Shown here piece by piece: positions 9,069-16,130 of a stretch of DNA of 64,000 nucleotides. A model generated the notes under the pieces. The model was not told where the DNA came from, searched no databases, and saw only the letters and a list, made by a program, of their open reading frames with translations. The translations under genes and the position numbers were made by a program. Source of the stretch: Kumtagia ephedrae. GTDB lineage: Bacteria > Pseudomonadota > Alphaproteobacteria > Rhizobiales > Rhizobiaceae. The stretch spans positions 218,434-282,433 of the forward strand of contig NZ_PXYK01000005.1 of assembly GCF_003012745.1 (NCBI RefSeq), written 5' to 3'. The stretch's first letter is position 1. Each line of letters begins with the position of its first letter.

Positions 9069-9842
9069 TCAGCCCCGCAACATCGCCATCGCCGCCTCGT
9101 GCAGCTCCGGCGTCGCCGCAGCGACGATGTCGCCGCCGTCCTCGGCCGGACCGCCGTCGAAGGTGGTGACCACGCCGCCGGCCTGCTCGATGATCGGGAT
9201 CAGCGCGGCGATGTCGTAGGATTGCAGCCCCGGATCGGTGACGATGTCGACCTGGCCCGCCGCGACCATGGCGAAGGCATAGCAGTCGGTGCCGTAGCGG
9301 GAGAGCCGGACCGCCTGCTCCAGCCGGTCGTAGCAGCCGCGCATCCCGCCCTTGAACAGCGCCGGCGTGGTGGTGAACAGGATGGCGTCGGCCAGCGCCG
9401 TTGTCTTGCGCGTGGCGAGCGCCCGCTCGCCGCCCGGACCCTCGTAGCGGGACCCGGTGCCGGTGGCGTAGAAGAGCTCGCCGGTGAAAGGCTGCGACAT
9501 CATCCCGGCCAGCGCCTCACCGTCGACGGTCAGCCCGACCAGCGTGCCCCACACCGGAATGCCGGAGATGAAGGCGCGCGTGCCGTCGATCGGGTCGATG
9601 ATCCACTGGTACGAGCTTGACGGGTTCTCGGCGCCGTGCTCCTCGCCGAGGATGCCGTGGTCGGGATACTCGGCCTTGATGATCGCCCGGATCGCATGCT
9701 CCGCCTCGCGATCGGCCTCCGTCACCGGGTCGAAGCCGGCGGCAAGCTTGTTGGCGACGGCGCCCTGGCTGCGGAAGCGCGGCAGCGTTTCGGCCGCCGC
9801 CGCGGCGGCGATTCGGCGCAGGAAATCTGCGGGAACGATCAC
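9069..9842 (-). CDS. hisN: Histidinol-phosphatase, inositol monophosphatase family (HisN-type)
   Basis: This is a Mg-dependent IMPase-fold phosphatase of 257 aa. The metal sites are visible: the glutamate in ILGEEHG and the aspartates in IIDPIDGTRAF, with the third aspartate in LQSYDIAALIP. In rhizobia this subgroup (TPALFKGG, YGTDCYAFAMVAAGQVDIV) is the non-HisB histidinol-phosphatase of histidine synthesis. The start is set at GTG 9842 because AAAGGACCTTTC precedes it; an upstream ATG at 9896 has no ribosome site. Substrate assignment rests on family resemblance. Confidence 0.85.
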   Translation of the reverse strand: MIVPADFLRRIAAAAAAETLPRFRSQGAVANKLAAGFDPVTEADREAEHAIRAIIKAEYPDHGILGEEHGAENPSSSYQWIIDPIDGTRAFISGIPVWGTLVGLTVDGEALAGMMSQPFTGELFYATGTGSRYEGPGGERALATRKTTALADAILFTTTPALFKGGMRGCYDRLEQAVRLSRYGTDCYAFAMVAAGQVDIVTDPGLQSYDIAALIPIIEQAGGVVTTFDGGPAEDGGDIVAAATPELHEAAMAMLRG

Positions 9843-9953
9843 GAAAGGTCCTTTCCAGGGATTCTCAACAGCGGGATTGTTGCAAAAATATCGCAAACCG
9901 GGCGAACGGGGATATCAAATATCACTCTGAATTAAGAATTCCGTCACGGTCGC

Positions 9954-9981
9954 TTGACATTTGTGCGATGCACAATATGCT
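9954..9981 (+). promoter_or_regulatory. Sigma-70-type promoter of the small RNA
   Basis: TTGACA (9954-9959), 16 nt spacer, TATGCT (9976-9981). It is one of the best -35/-10 pairs in the window and sits directly in front of a structured RNA with a terminator. Confidence 0.75.
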
Positions 9982-9987
9982 TATCGG

Positions 9988-10072
9988 TGAACAGGGTTTC
10001 CCTGTTCATGCCCTCCTTGGGCGTTTCCTCCCTAGACTTCGACCGCGTTGTGCGAACAACGCGGTTTTTTTT
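9988..10072 (+). ncRNA. Trans-acting small RNA, alpha-r8 (MmgR) type
   Basis: The predicted transcript is about 80-85 nt. Stem-loop 1 (9989-10007) is GAACAGGG-TTT-CCCTGTTC. A single-stranded linker contains TTTCCTCCCT (10024-10033), the conserved anti-Shine-Dalgarno-like motif I know from the alphaproteobacterial alpha-r8 family, whose Sinorhizobium member MmgR limits polyhydroxybutyrate accumulation. A terminator stem (10042-10065) with eight T follows. Length, two-hairpin layout and motif all match; no coding frame is present. Targets are unknown. Confidence 0.75.
10042..10072 (+). terminator. Rho-independent terminator of the small RNA
   Basis: ACCGCGTTG pairs with CAACGCGGT around the loop TGCGAA, followed by an unbroken T tract to 10072. 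Such terminators also serve as Hfq sites in small RNAs. Confidence 0.85.
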
Positions 10073-10098
10073 GACCGGCGCCAGCCGAGCCCGCTACG

Positions 10099-10989
10099 CT
10101 ATTCGGCGGCGAGCGGCAATCCCCCGAAGACGTGGTCGGGCAGCGACATCAGGTCGGCTGAGAAGCGGCTGAGATCGTCGGCGAGCGCGTCGAAGCCGGG
10201 CGACTTCTGAAACGTCCGCTCGTTCATGTAGAGCCCGCGGTTGATCTCGATCTGCAAAGCGTGCAGGCTGCGGGCCGGCCGGCCGTAATGCTCGGTGATG
10301 AACCCCCCGGCATAGGGCTTGTTGTGGGCGACGGTGTAGCCCATCGTCGACAGCAGCGAGATCACCACTTCCACGAAGGAAGCCGAAGCGGAGGCGCCGA
10401 AACGGTCGCCGACAATGAAATCCGGGCGGATGCCGCTGTCGCCCACGCGGATGCTTGCCGGCATGGAGTGGCAGTCGACCAGGACGGCATAACCGAAGCG
10501 CGAATGCGTCTCGGCCAGCAGGCGCTTCAGCGTGTCGTGATAGGGCTTGTAGACGCCCTCGATGCGGCCGAGCGCCTCGCCGAGCGGCAGCCGCGACGGG
10601 TAGATGTCGAGCCCTTCGCCGACTAGCTTGGGGATGGTGCCGAGCCCGCCCGCCACCCGCGCCGAGCGGATGTTGGCGAAGGACGGCACCGGCTCGTGGA
10701 ACATGCGCGGGTCGAGCTCCCACGGCTCGCGGTTCACGTCGAGATAAGCGCGCGGAAAGTTGGCGGCCAGCAGCGGAGCCCCCAGCGCCACCGCGCCGCC
10801 AAAAAGCTCGTCGACATAAGAATCCTCCGAGCGCCGGATCGCGGTCGCGTCGAGCCTGGTCATCGCCAGGAAGCGCTCGGGATAGTAGCGGCCGCTGTGC
10901 GGCGAGTTGAAGACGAACGGCACCCGCTGCTCGGCGGCGGCGCGAATCTCGAAAGGCGCGACCGCGCCGAAGTCGGCGGCGGTGGTCAT
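10099..10989 (-). CDS. N-formylglutamate amidohydrolase family protein
   Basis: This protein of 296 aa matches the FGase family, which hydrolyses N-formyl-L-glutamate in one histidine-degradation branch. Signatures are VFNSPHSGRYYPERF near the N-terminus, ANFPRAYLDVNREPWELDPRMF, VLVDCHSMP (metal-ligand region), HNKPYAGGFITEHYGRP and LQIEINRGLYM. ATG 10989 follows AGGAACAGCGCAG; the frame is open upstream but without a better start. No other hut gene is nearby, so its physiological substrate is open. Confidence 0.9.
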   Translation of the reverse strand: MTTAADFGAVAPFEIRAAAEQRVPFVFNSPHSGRYYPERFLAMTRLDATAIRRSEDSYVDELFGGAVALGAPLLAANFPRAYLDVNREPWELDPRMFHEPVPSFANIRSARVAGGLGTIPKLVGEGLDIYPSRLPLGEALGRIEGVYKPYHDTLKRLLAETHSRFGYAVLVDCHSMPASIRVGDSGIRPDFIVGDRFGASASASFVEVVISLLSTMGYTVAHNKPYAGGFITEHYGRPARSLHALQIEINRGLYMNERTFQKSPGFDALADDLSRFSADLMSLPDHVFGGLPLAAE

Positions 10990-11088
10990 CTGCGCTGTTC
11001 CTGGACTCGGTACACCATTGTTCGAAACTGCCATCTGCCGCGGCCCGTGTCCAGCTTCGCCCGGCCCCGCGGAACCGCAGGCATTCAC

Positions 11089-11118
11089 TTGATATTTACC
11101 CGCCGCTCTTCATATACA
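11089..11118 (+). promoter_or_regulatory. Probable cpdR promoter
   Basis: TTGATA (11089-11094), 18-nt spacer, TATACA (11113-11118), about 60 bp before the cpdR start. No clear full CtrA site (TTAA-N7-TTAA) is visible, only a single GTTAAC at about 11126. Confidence 0.45.
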
Positions 11119-11176
11119 AGTCATGGTTAACGGGCCGTCCGGCGACGGCTCGCCGAACTGATTCGGACGGGAAGAC

Positions 11177-11539
11177 ATGGCACGCATCCTGCTGGCGGAA
11201 GACGACGACGACATGCGCCGGTTCCTGGTCAAGGCGCTGGAGCGCGCCGGCTACGACGTGAGCGATTTCGACAACGGCGCCAGCGCCTACGAGCGGCTGC
11301 GCGAGGAGCCGTTCTCGCTGCTCCTGACCGACATCGTCATGCCGGAGATGGACGGCATCGAGCTTGCCCGCCGCGCCACCGAGATCGACCCGGACCTCAA
11401 GGTCATGTTCATCACCGGCTTCGCCGCCGTGGCGCTGAACCCCGACTCCAAGGCGCCGAAGGATGCCAAGATCCTGTCGAAGCCCTTCCATCTGCGCGAG
11501 CTCGTGAGCGAGGTGGAGAAGATGCTGCAGGCCGCCTGA
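11177..11539 (+). CDS. cpdR: Single-domain response regulator CpdR
   Basis: This is a stand-alone receiver of 120 aa: acidic pocket AEDDDDM, phospho-acceptor Asp52 in LLLTDIVMPEMDG, switch Thr in MFITGFAA and conserved Lys in ILSKPFHLRELV. Its full length and sequence (MARILLAEDDDDMRRFL...) match CpdR, the adaptor that in its unphosphorylated state localises ClpXP and drives degradation of cell-cycle substrates. In rhizobia and Caulobacter it is phosphorylated through the CckA-ChpT relay. Monocistronic; a tRNA gene follows. Confidence 0.93.
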   Translation: MARILLAEDDDDMRRFLVKALERAGYDVSDFDNGASAYERLREEPFSLLLTDIVMPEMDGIELARRATEIDPDLKVMFITGFAAVALNPDSKAPKDAKILSKPFHLRELVSEVEKMLQAA

Positions 11540-11602
11540 ACGCGGTTTTCGCCCGGCAGAGCGACCTGCCTGCGCCGGCGCAAATAGCCGCCATCGGAAC
11601 TA

Positions 11603-11631
11603 TTGACGCGCCCGATCAAACATGGTGTATG
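11603..11631 (+). promoter_or_regulatory. Promoter of tRNA-Val
   Basis: TTGACG (11603-11608), 17-nt spacer, TGTATG (11626-11631), ending 14 bp before the tRNA. Confidence 0.6.
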
Positions 11632-11645
11632 CGCGGCATTCGGAT

Positions 11646-11720
<75 letters not shown>

Positions 11721-12043
11721 TTCGAACTTCTCCAATATGCAGACCGTCCGCTGCGTCCATCGGCGCACCGTCCGGGGACCCTCCACCGCCCTCTGACCGA
11801 AAGTCGAAAGGCCTTGCTCTGGTCATCGCGCGCTCATTCCGTATGATCGTCGGCGGCCATCGGATTTCGGCGTGGAGGAGGCCGCGCGCGACATTGGGGT
11901 ATGCAGGAGGCATGTCTCGGTCACGCTCGCGATCGCCGCGTCACGGAGGAAATTCGCAGCACCGGATGCAGGACGTGGCGGTGAACCGTTGCGTCGACGT
12001 TCGAGTTCGCCGTCGGCCGGACAGCCAGTGAAGGGAGGAATGC
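11721..12043. other. Intergenic stretch without a recognised feature
   Basis: I see no convincing gene, terminator or repeat between the tRNA and the monooxygenase. Only the ribosome site GGAGG just before 12044 stands out. Confidence 0.6.
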
Positions 12044-13846
12044 ATGCTCGACAAGGCCCCGAACCAGAAACTCGCCGGACTTCTCGAAAAGTTCGGCGCG
12101 GCCCTGGCCTCCGGCGACATCGACGCCGCGGTGTCGCTGTTCCAGGACGACTGCTACTGGCGCGACCTCGTCGCCTTCACCTGGAACATCAGGACGATGG
12201 AGGGCAAGGAGCAGATCCGCGACATGCTGAAGAGCCGACTCGCCGATGTCGGGCCGTCGAACTGGGCGGTTGCCGAGGGCGAGGACGCCGCAGAGGCGGA
12301 CGGGCTGCTGGAAGGCTGGATCAGCTTCGAGACGAAGGTGGCGCGCGGCTACGGCCAGATCCGGCTGAAGGACGGTAAGATCTGGACGCTGCTCACCACC
12401 ATGGCCGAGCTGAAGGGGCATGAGGAGAAGGCCGGCTTCACCCGCCCGCTCGGCGCCAAGCACGGTCACGGCAAGGGCCGCAAGTCGTGGAAGGAGGAGC
12501 GCGAGGAGGAGATCGCCGAACTCGGCTTCAGCCGCCAGCCCTATTGCGTCATCGTCGGCGGCGGCCAGGGCGGCATCGCGCTCGGCGCCCGGCTGAAGCA
12601 GCTCGGCGTATCCACCATCATCGTCGAGAAGAACGAGCGCCCCGGCGACAGCTGGCGCAAGCGCTACAAGTCGCTCTGCCTGCACGACCCCGTCTGGTAC
12701 GATCACCTGCCCTATATCGACTTCCCCAAGAACTGGCCGGTGTTCTCGCCAAAAGACAAGATCGGCGACTGGCTGGAGATGTACACCAGGGTGATGGAGC
12801 TCAACTACTGGACCTCCACGACCGCGAAGAAGGCCAGTTACGACGAGGCCGCAGGGGAATGGACCGTCGTGGTCGAGCGCGACGGCAAGGAGATCGTGCT
12901 GAAGCCGAAGCAGCTCGTGCTGGCGACCGGCATGTCCGGCAGGCCCAACCTGCCGAAATTCCCCGGCATGGAAAAATTCAGGGGCGACCAGCACCATTCC
13001 TCGCGGCATCCGGGGCCGGACGCCTATGCCGGCAAGAAGGCGGTCGTCATCGGCTCCAACAACTCCGCCCACGACATCTGCGCGGCGCTGTGGGAAGCCG
13101 GCGCCGACGTCACCATGGTGCAGCGTTCGTCCACCCACATCGTGCGCTCCGAGACGCTGATGGAGGTCGGGCTGAGCGCGCTCTATTCCGAGCAGGCGGT
13201 GCGCAACGGCATGACCACCGCCAAGGCCGACCTGATCTTCGCCTCGCTGCCCTACAAAATCCTGCACGAGTTCCAGATCCCGCTCTACCGGCAGATGAAG
13301 GATCGCGACCAGAAGTTCTACGCGGATCTGGAGAAGGCCGGCTTCCTGCTCGACTGGGGCGACGACGGCTCCGGCCTGTTCATGAAATATCTGCGGCGCG
13401 GCTCCGGCTATTATATCGACGTCGGCGCCTGCGATCTCGTCATCGACGGCTCGATCAAGCTGAAGAGCGGCTCCGGCGTGAAGGAGATCACCGAGGACGC
13501 GGTGCTGCTGGAGGACGGCACAAGGCTGCCGGCCGACGTGATCGTCTACGCCACCGGCTACGGGTCGATGAACGGCTGGGCGGCCGAGCTGATCTCGCGC
13601 GAGGTGGCCGACAAGGTCGGCAAATGCTGGGGTCTCGGCTCCAACACGACCAAGGATCCCGGTCCCTGGGAGGGCGAGCAGCGCAACATGTGGAAGCCGA
13701 CGCAGCAGGAGGGTTTGTGGTTCCACGGCGGCAACCTGCACCAGTCGCGCCACTATTCGCAGTTCCTGGCGCTGCAGCTCAAGGCGCGGCAGGAAGGCAT
13801 CCCGACGCCGGTCTACGGCCTGCAGGAGGTGCATCACAAGGGCTGA
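12044..13846 (+). CDS. Flavin-dependent monooxygenase (FMO/YUCCA-like) with N-terminal NTF2-like domain
   Basis: This protein has 600 aa. Residues about 1-150 form a SnoaL/NTF2-like domain (KFGAALASGDIDAAVSLFQDDCYWRDLVAFTW). From about 165 the FAD site VGGGQGGIALGARLKQLG appears, then the NADPH site VVIGSNNSAHDIC and the late motif VIVYATGYGSMNGW. This order is that of FMO-type N- or Baeyer-Villiger-type oxygenases, a common fused architecture in soil bacteria. The NADPH motif has SNN where GxG is usual. The ATG follows GGGAGGAATGC. The substrate is not evident; there is no operon partner. Confidence 0.88.
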   Translation: MLDKAPNQKLAGLLEKFGAALASGDIDAAVSLFQDDCYWRDLVAFTWNIRTMEGKEQIRDMLKSRLADVGPSNWAVAEGEDAAEADGLLEGWISFETKVARGYGQIRLKDGKIWTLLTTMAELKGHEEKAGFTRPLGAKHGHGKGRKSWKEEREEEIAELGFSRQPYCVIVGGGQGGIALGARLKQLGVSTIIVEKNERPGDSWRKRYKSLCLHDPVWYDHLPYIDFPKNWPVFSPKDKIGDWLEMYTRVMELNYWTSTTAKKASYDEAAGEWTVVVERDGKEIVLKPKQLVLATGMSGRPNLPKFPGMEKFRGDQHHSSRHPGPDAYAGKKAVVIGSNNSAHDICAALWEAGADVTMVQRSSTHIVRSETLMEVGLSALYSEQAVRNGMTTAKADLIFASLPYKILHEFQIPLYRQMKDRDQKFYADLEKAGFLLDWGDDGSGLFMKYLRRGSGYYIDVGACDLVIDGSIKLKSGSGVKEITEDAVLLEDGTRLPADVIVYATGYGSMNGWAAELISREVADKVGKCWGLGSNTTKDPGPWEGEQRNMWKPTQQEGLWFHGGNLHQSRHYSQFLALQLKARQEGIPTPVYGLQEVHHKG

Positions 13847-13999
13847 TGCCGCGGGCGTTGTGCTGCGAAACGCAACCCTCACCGGCCCTTCGAGCCCCTC
13901 TCCCACACTTGGGGCGAATGCGCAGTTCCAGCGATAGGCGCTCACCTTGCGGCCAGCGCTCCTCTCCCCGGGAGGGCCGGGCTATCGCATATGAGTTTA

Positions 14000-14143
14000 C
14001 CCCCACCCCTAACCCCTCCCCACAAGGGGGAGGGAGACCGGCTGACGTCTCCGCCGAGCACTCATCGTCGACGGTTATGCGTTGCATAGCGGCCGCCGCA
14101 AAGTCCCCCTCCCCCCTTGTGGGAAGGGGTTAGGGGTGGGGGT
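14000..14143. repeat. Long inverted repeat, rhizobial intergenic palindrome
   Basis: Two arms of about 35 nt (14000-14034 and 14105-14143) are near-perfect reverse complements: ACCCCCACCCCTAACCCC... against ...GGGGTTAGGGGTGGGGGT, with CCCCACAAGGGGG-type inner parts. They enclose about 70 nt. Such C/G-tract palindromes are dispersed in Mesorhizobium and relatives. It separates two convergent genes, and the rest of 13847-14172 shows no gene. Confidence 0.7.
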
Positions 14144-14172
14144 ACAGTCCGCAACGCTATCGCAACGCCCCA

Positions 14173-14469
14173 TCAGCCCTTCAGCACGTCCGCCCATTCC
14201 GGATGGCGGCGGAACTGCGCGTTGGCGAACGGGCATAGCGGCATGATCTTCTTGCCGGCGGCACGGGCGTCCTCGACCGCGCGGGTCACCAGCCGCAGGC
14301 CGACCCCCTGCCCCCGAAAAGCGTCGGGGACGCCGGTGTGGTCGATGATGATCAGCTTTTCGCCGGCCTTGGAGAACGTCATCTCCGCCTCGGCGCCGTC
14401 GGCGCGGTAGAGATAGCGGCCTTTCGAGCCGCTCTCCTCGAATTCGATCTCCGGCACCTGCTCAGACAT
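14173..14469 (-). CDS. Small GNAT-like N-acetyltransferase (YjdJ/COG2388 type)
   Basis: This minimal acetyltransferase has 98 aa. GRYLYRADGAEAEMTF and the acetyl-CoA loop HTGVPDAFRGQGVGLRLV, followed by AAGKKIMPLCPFANAQFRRHPEW, are diagnostic of the short Acetyltransf_CG family of unknown substrate. It overlaps the upstream hydrolase gene by 8 bp and is therefore the third gene of the mhqO-mhqD-like operon. Confidence 0.88.
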   Translation of the reverse strand: MSEQVPEIEFEESGSKGRYLYRADGAEAEMTFSKAGEKLIIIDHTGVPDAFRGQGVGLRLVTRAVEDARAAGKKIMPLCPFANAQFRRHPEWADVLKG

Positions 14470-15091
14470 TGTTCTTCTCCTTCACCACACCGGCCAGAAA
14501 GCGCCGCGCCGCCTCGATCTCGCCGGGCCGCACCTCGTGCCCGCCTTCATGCCAGTCGACTGTGACATCCGCGCCGGCCGCGCGCAAACCGGCGGCCAGC
14601 CGCGACGTCAGCTCCGGCGGGCAGATCGGATCGCGGCGCCCGGCTGTGACGAGGATGCGGCGGCCGGCCAGACTGCCTTCGACCTTCGGCTCGAAAGGGA
14701 TCAGCGGATGCATCAGCACGGCGGCGTCGAACAGCTCCGGCTGCCGGAACAACACCGAAGCAAGAATGTTGGCGCCATTGGAATAGCCGATGCCGAGCAC
14801 CGCCGACGGCTTCTCGGCCGCCCGCTGCGCCTCGACGAAGGCAGCCATCCTGGCCGTCGCCCGCGCCAGGTCGGCCATGTCGTAGACGCCCTCGCCGGTG
14901 CGCCGGAAGAAGCGGGCGGCGCCGCCCTCCGACACGTCGCCGCGCGGCGAGACGATCGTTGCCTCGGGCACAAGATCGCGTCCGAGGGATACCAGCTGGT
15001 TCTCGTCGCCGCCCGTACCGTGGAAGGCGAGGAGCAGGGGCCCGCCCGGCTCTCCGGGCAGGCGCTTGTGGATGTAGGAACCAGTCGACAT
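14462..15091 (-). CDS. Carboxylesterase/phospholipase, MhqD-like alpha/beta hydrolase
   Basis: This protein has 209 aa. The first strand LLLAFHGTGGDENQLV, the nucleophile elbow GIGYSNGANILAS (Ser), the acid in VTAGRRDPICPP and the histidine in WHEGGHEV are visible. The family includes YpfH and the Bacillus MhqD hydrolase induced by quinones. ATG 15091 is set by GGGAGA eight bases upstream; an in-frame ATG six bases earlier is too close to it. The gene starts 13 bp after the dioxygenase gene ends, the same neighbourhood as mhqO-mhqD in Bacillus. Confidence 0.82.
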   Translation of the reverse strand: MSTGSYIHKRLPGEPGGPLLLAFHGTGGDENQLVSLGRDLVPEATIVSPRGDVSEGGAARFFRRTGEGVYDMADLARATARMAAFVEAQRAAEKPSAVLGIGYSNGANILASVLFRQPELFDAAVLMHPLIPFEPKVEGSLAGRRILVTAGRRDPICPPELTSRLAAGLRAAGADVTVDWHEGGHEVRPGEIEAARRFLAGVVKEKNNV

Positions 15092-15104
15092 CGGCATTCT
15101 CCCG

Positions 15105-16037
15105 TCAGGCGCCCAGCGGCTGCAGGTGCTGTTCCAGATAAGGCCGCAGATGCGCATGCTGCGTCGGCAGCTTCAGCGCCTCGCCGAGATGGGCGGCATC
15201 CTCGTCACGGTCGAATCCGGGCTCGTTGGTGGCCACCTCGAACAGCACGCCGCCGGGCGTGCGGAAGTAGATCGCCCAGAAATAGTCCCGGTCGATCACC
15301 GGCGTCACATGATGGCCTGTGTCGATCAGCGCCTTACGCACCTCGAGCTGCTTCGCCCGGTTCTCCACCGCGAAGGCGATGTGATGCACGGAGCCGGCGC
15401 CGAGATCGGCGAAGTTCGCTCCCGGAACGGTCTCGATGTCGATCACGTCGGCACCGTTGCCGTCGCCGATCGCCAGCCGCTTGACGTTGCCGGAGGTATC
15501 GACGGGCTCGTAGCCCATGAACTTCAGCAGCTCCTCGGTCGCGCCGCCGTCGCGCAGCCTGAGCGAGGCGGAATGGAAGCCGCGGATCGCCTCGTCGGTC
15601 GGCACGCCGCCCTCGCCCCATGGCGCGCGCCCGTCATCGGCGATCTCGACCAGAGCGAAACCGTCGCCGTCGGGACCGTCGAAGCGCAGGCGGTTCTCGC
15701 CGAAGCTGGTCTCGCGCGACAATCCGGTCACGCCCTGTTCGGCGAGACGCTGCTCCCAATAGCCCAGCGAGCCGGCGGGAACGGAGAACACGGTGGTACC
15801 AACCTCGCCGGCGCCGCGGCGACCCTTGCCGATATTGGGGAACGGGAAATAGGTCATCACCGAGCCCGGCGTGCCCTGGCCGTCGCCGTAATAGAGGTGG
15901 TAGACGTCGGGCGCGTCGAAGTTCACGGTCTTCTTGACCCTGCGCAGCCCGAGCTTGCCGGTGAAGAACCGGTTGTTCTCGCTGGCGTCCCTGGCCATCG
16001 ACGTGACGTGGTGAATGCCTCTGATCTGGTTGAGCAT
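15105..16037 (-). CDS. Ring-cleaving dioxygenase, MhqO/glyoxalase family
   Basis: This type I extradiol-fold (VOC) protein has 310 aa in two halves. The first half has IRGIHHVTSMARDASENNRFF with the His ligand, and the second SVHHIAFAVENRAKQLEV, ending FRTPGGVLFEVATNEPGF with the Glu ligand. These match MhqO/LinE-like hydroquinone-type ring-cleavage proteins. It leads the operon with the MhqD-like hydrolase and an acetyltransferase, suggesting detoxification of quinone or hydroquinone compounds. The ATG follows GAAGGGAGACAGATC. Confidence 0.87.
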   Translation of the reverse strand: MLNQIRGIHHVTSMARDASENNRFFTGKLGLRRVKKTVNFDAPDVYHLYYGDGQGTPGSVMTYFPFPNIGKGRRGAGEVGTTVFSVPAGSLGYWEQRLAEQGVTGLSRETSFGENRLRFDGPDGDGFALVEIADDGRAPWGEGGVPTDEAIRGFHSASLRLRDGGATEELLKFMGYEPVDTSGNVKRLAIGDGNGADVIDIETVPGANFADLGAGSVHHIAFAVENRAKQLEVRKALIDTGHHVTPVIDRDYFWAIYFRTPGGVLFEVATNEPGFDRDEDAAHLGEALKLPTQHAHLRPYLEQHLQPLGA

Positions 16038-16130
16038 GATCTGTCTCCCTTCTTTCGAGTTGCAGGGGTGTTGCTCGGATGGCTTCTATGTCGGGCAAAA
16101 GCGCTTCGCCCGGTAGGCGCCAAACAGAGG

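Noticed and set aside
11921..13945. A 674-codon open frame on the minus strand
   Set aside because: It lies opposite the flavin monooxygenase, whose cofactor motifs and ribosome site are clear.
15126..16130. Possible 335-residue N-terminal extension of the sulfatase
   Set aside because: The extension is antisense to the dioxygenase gene, and the sulfatase fold is complete without it.
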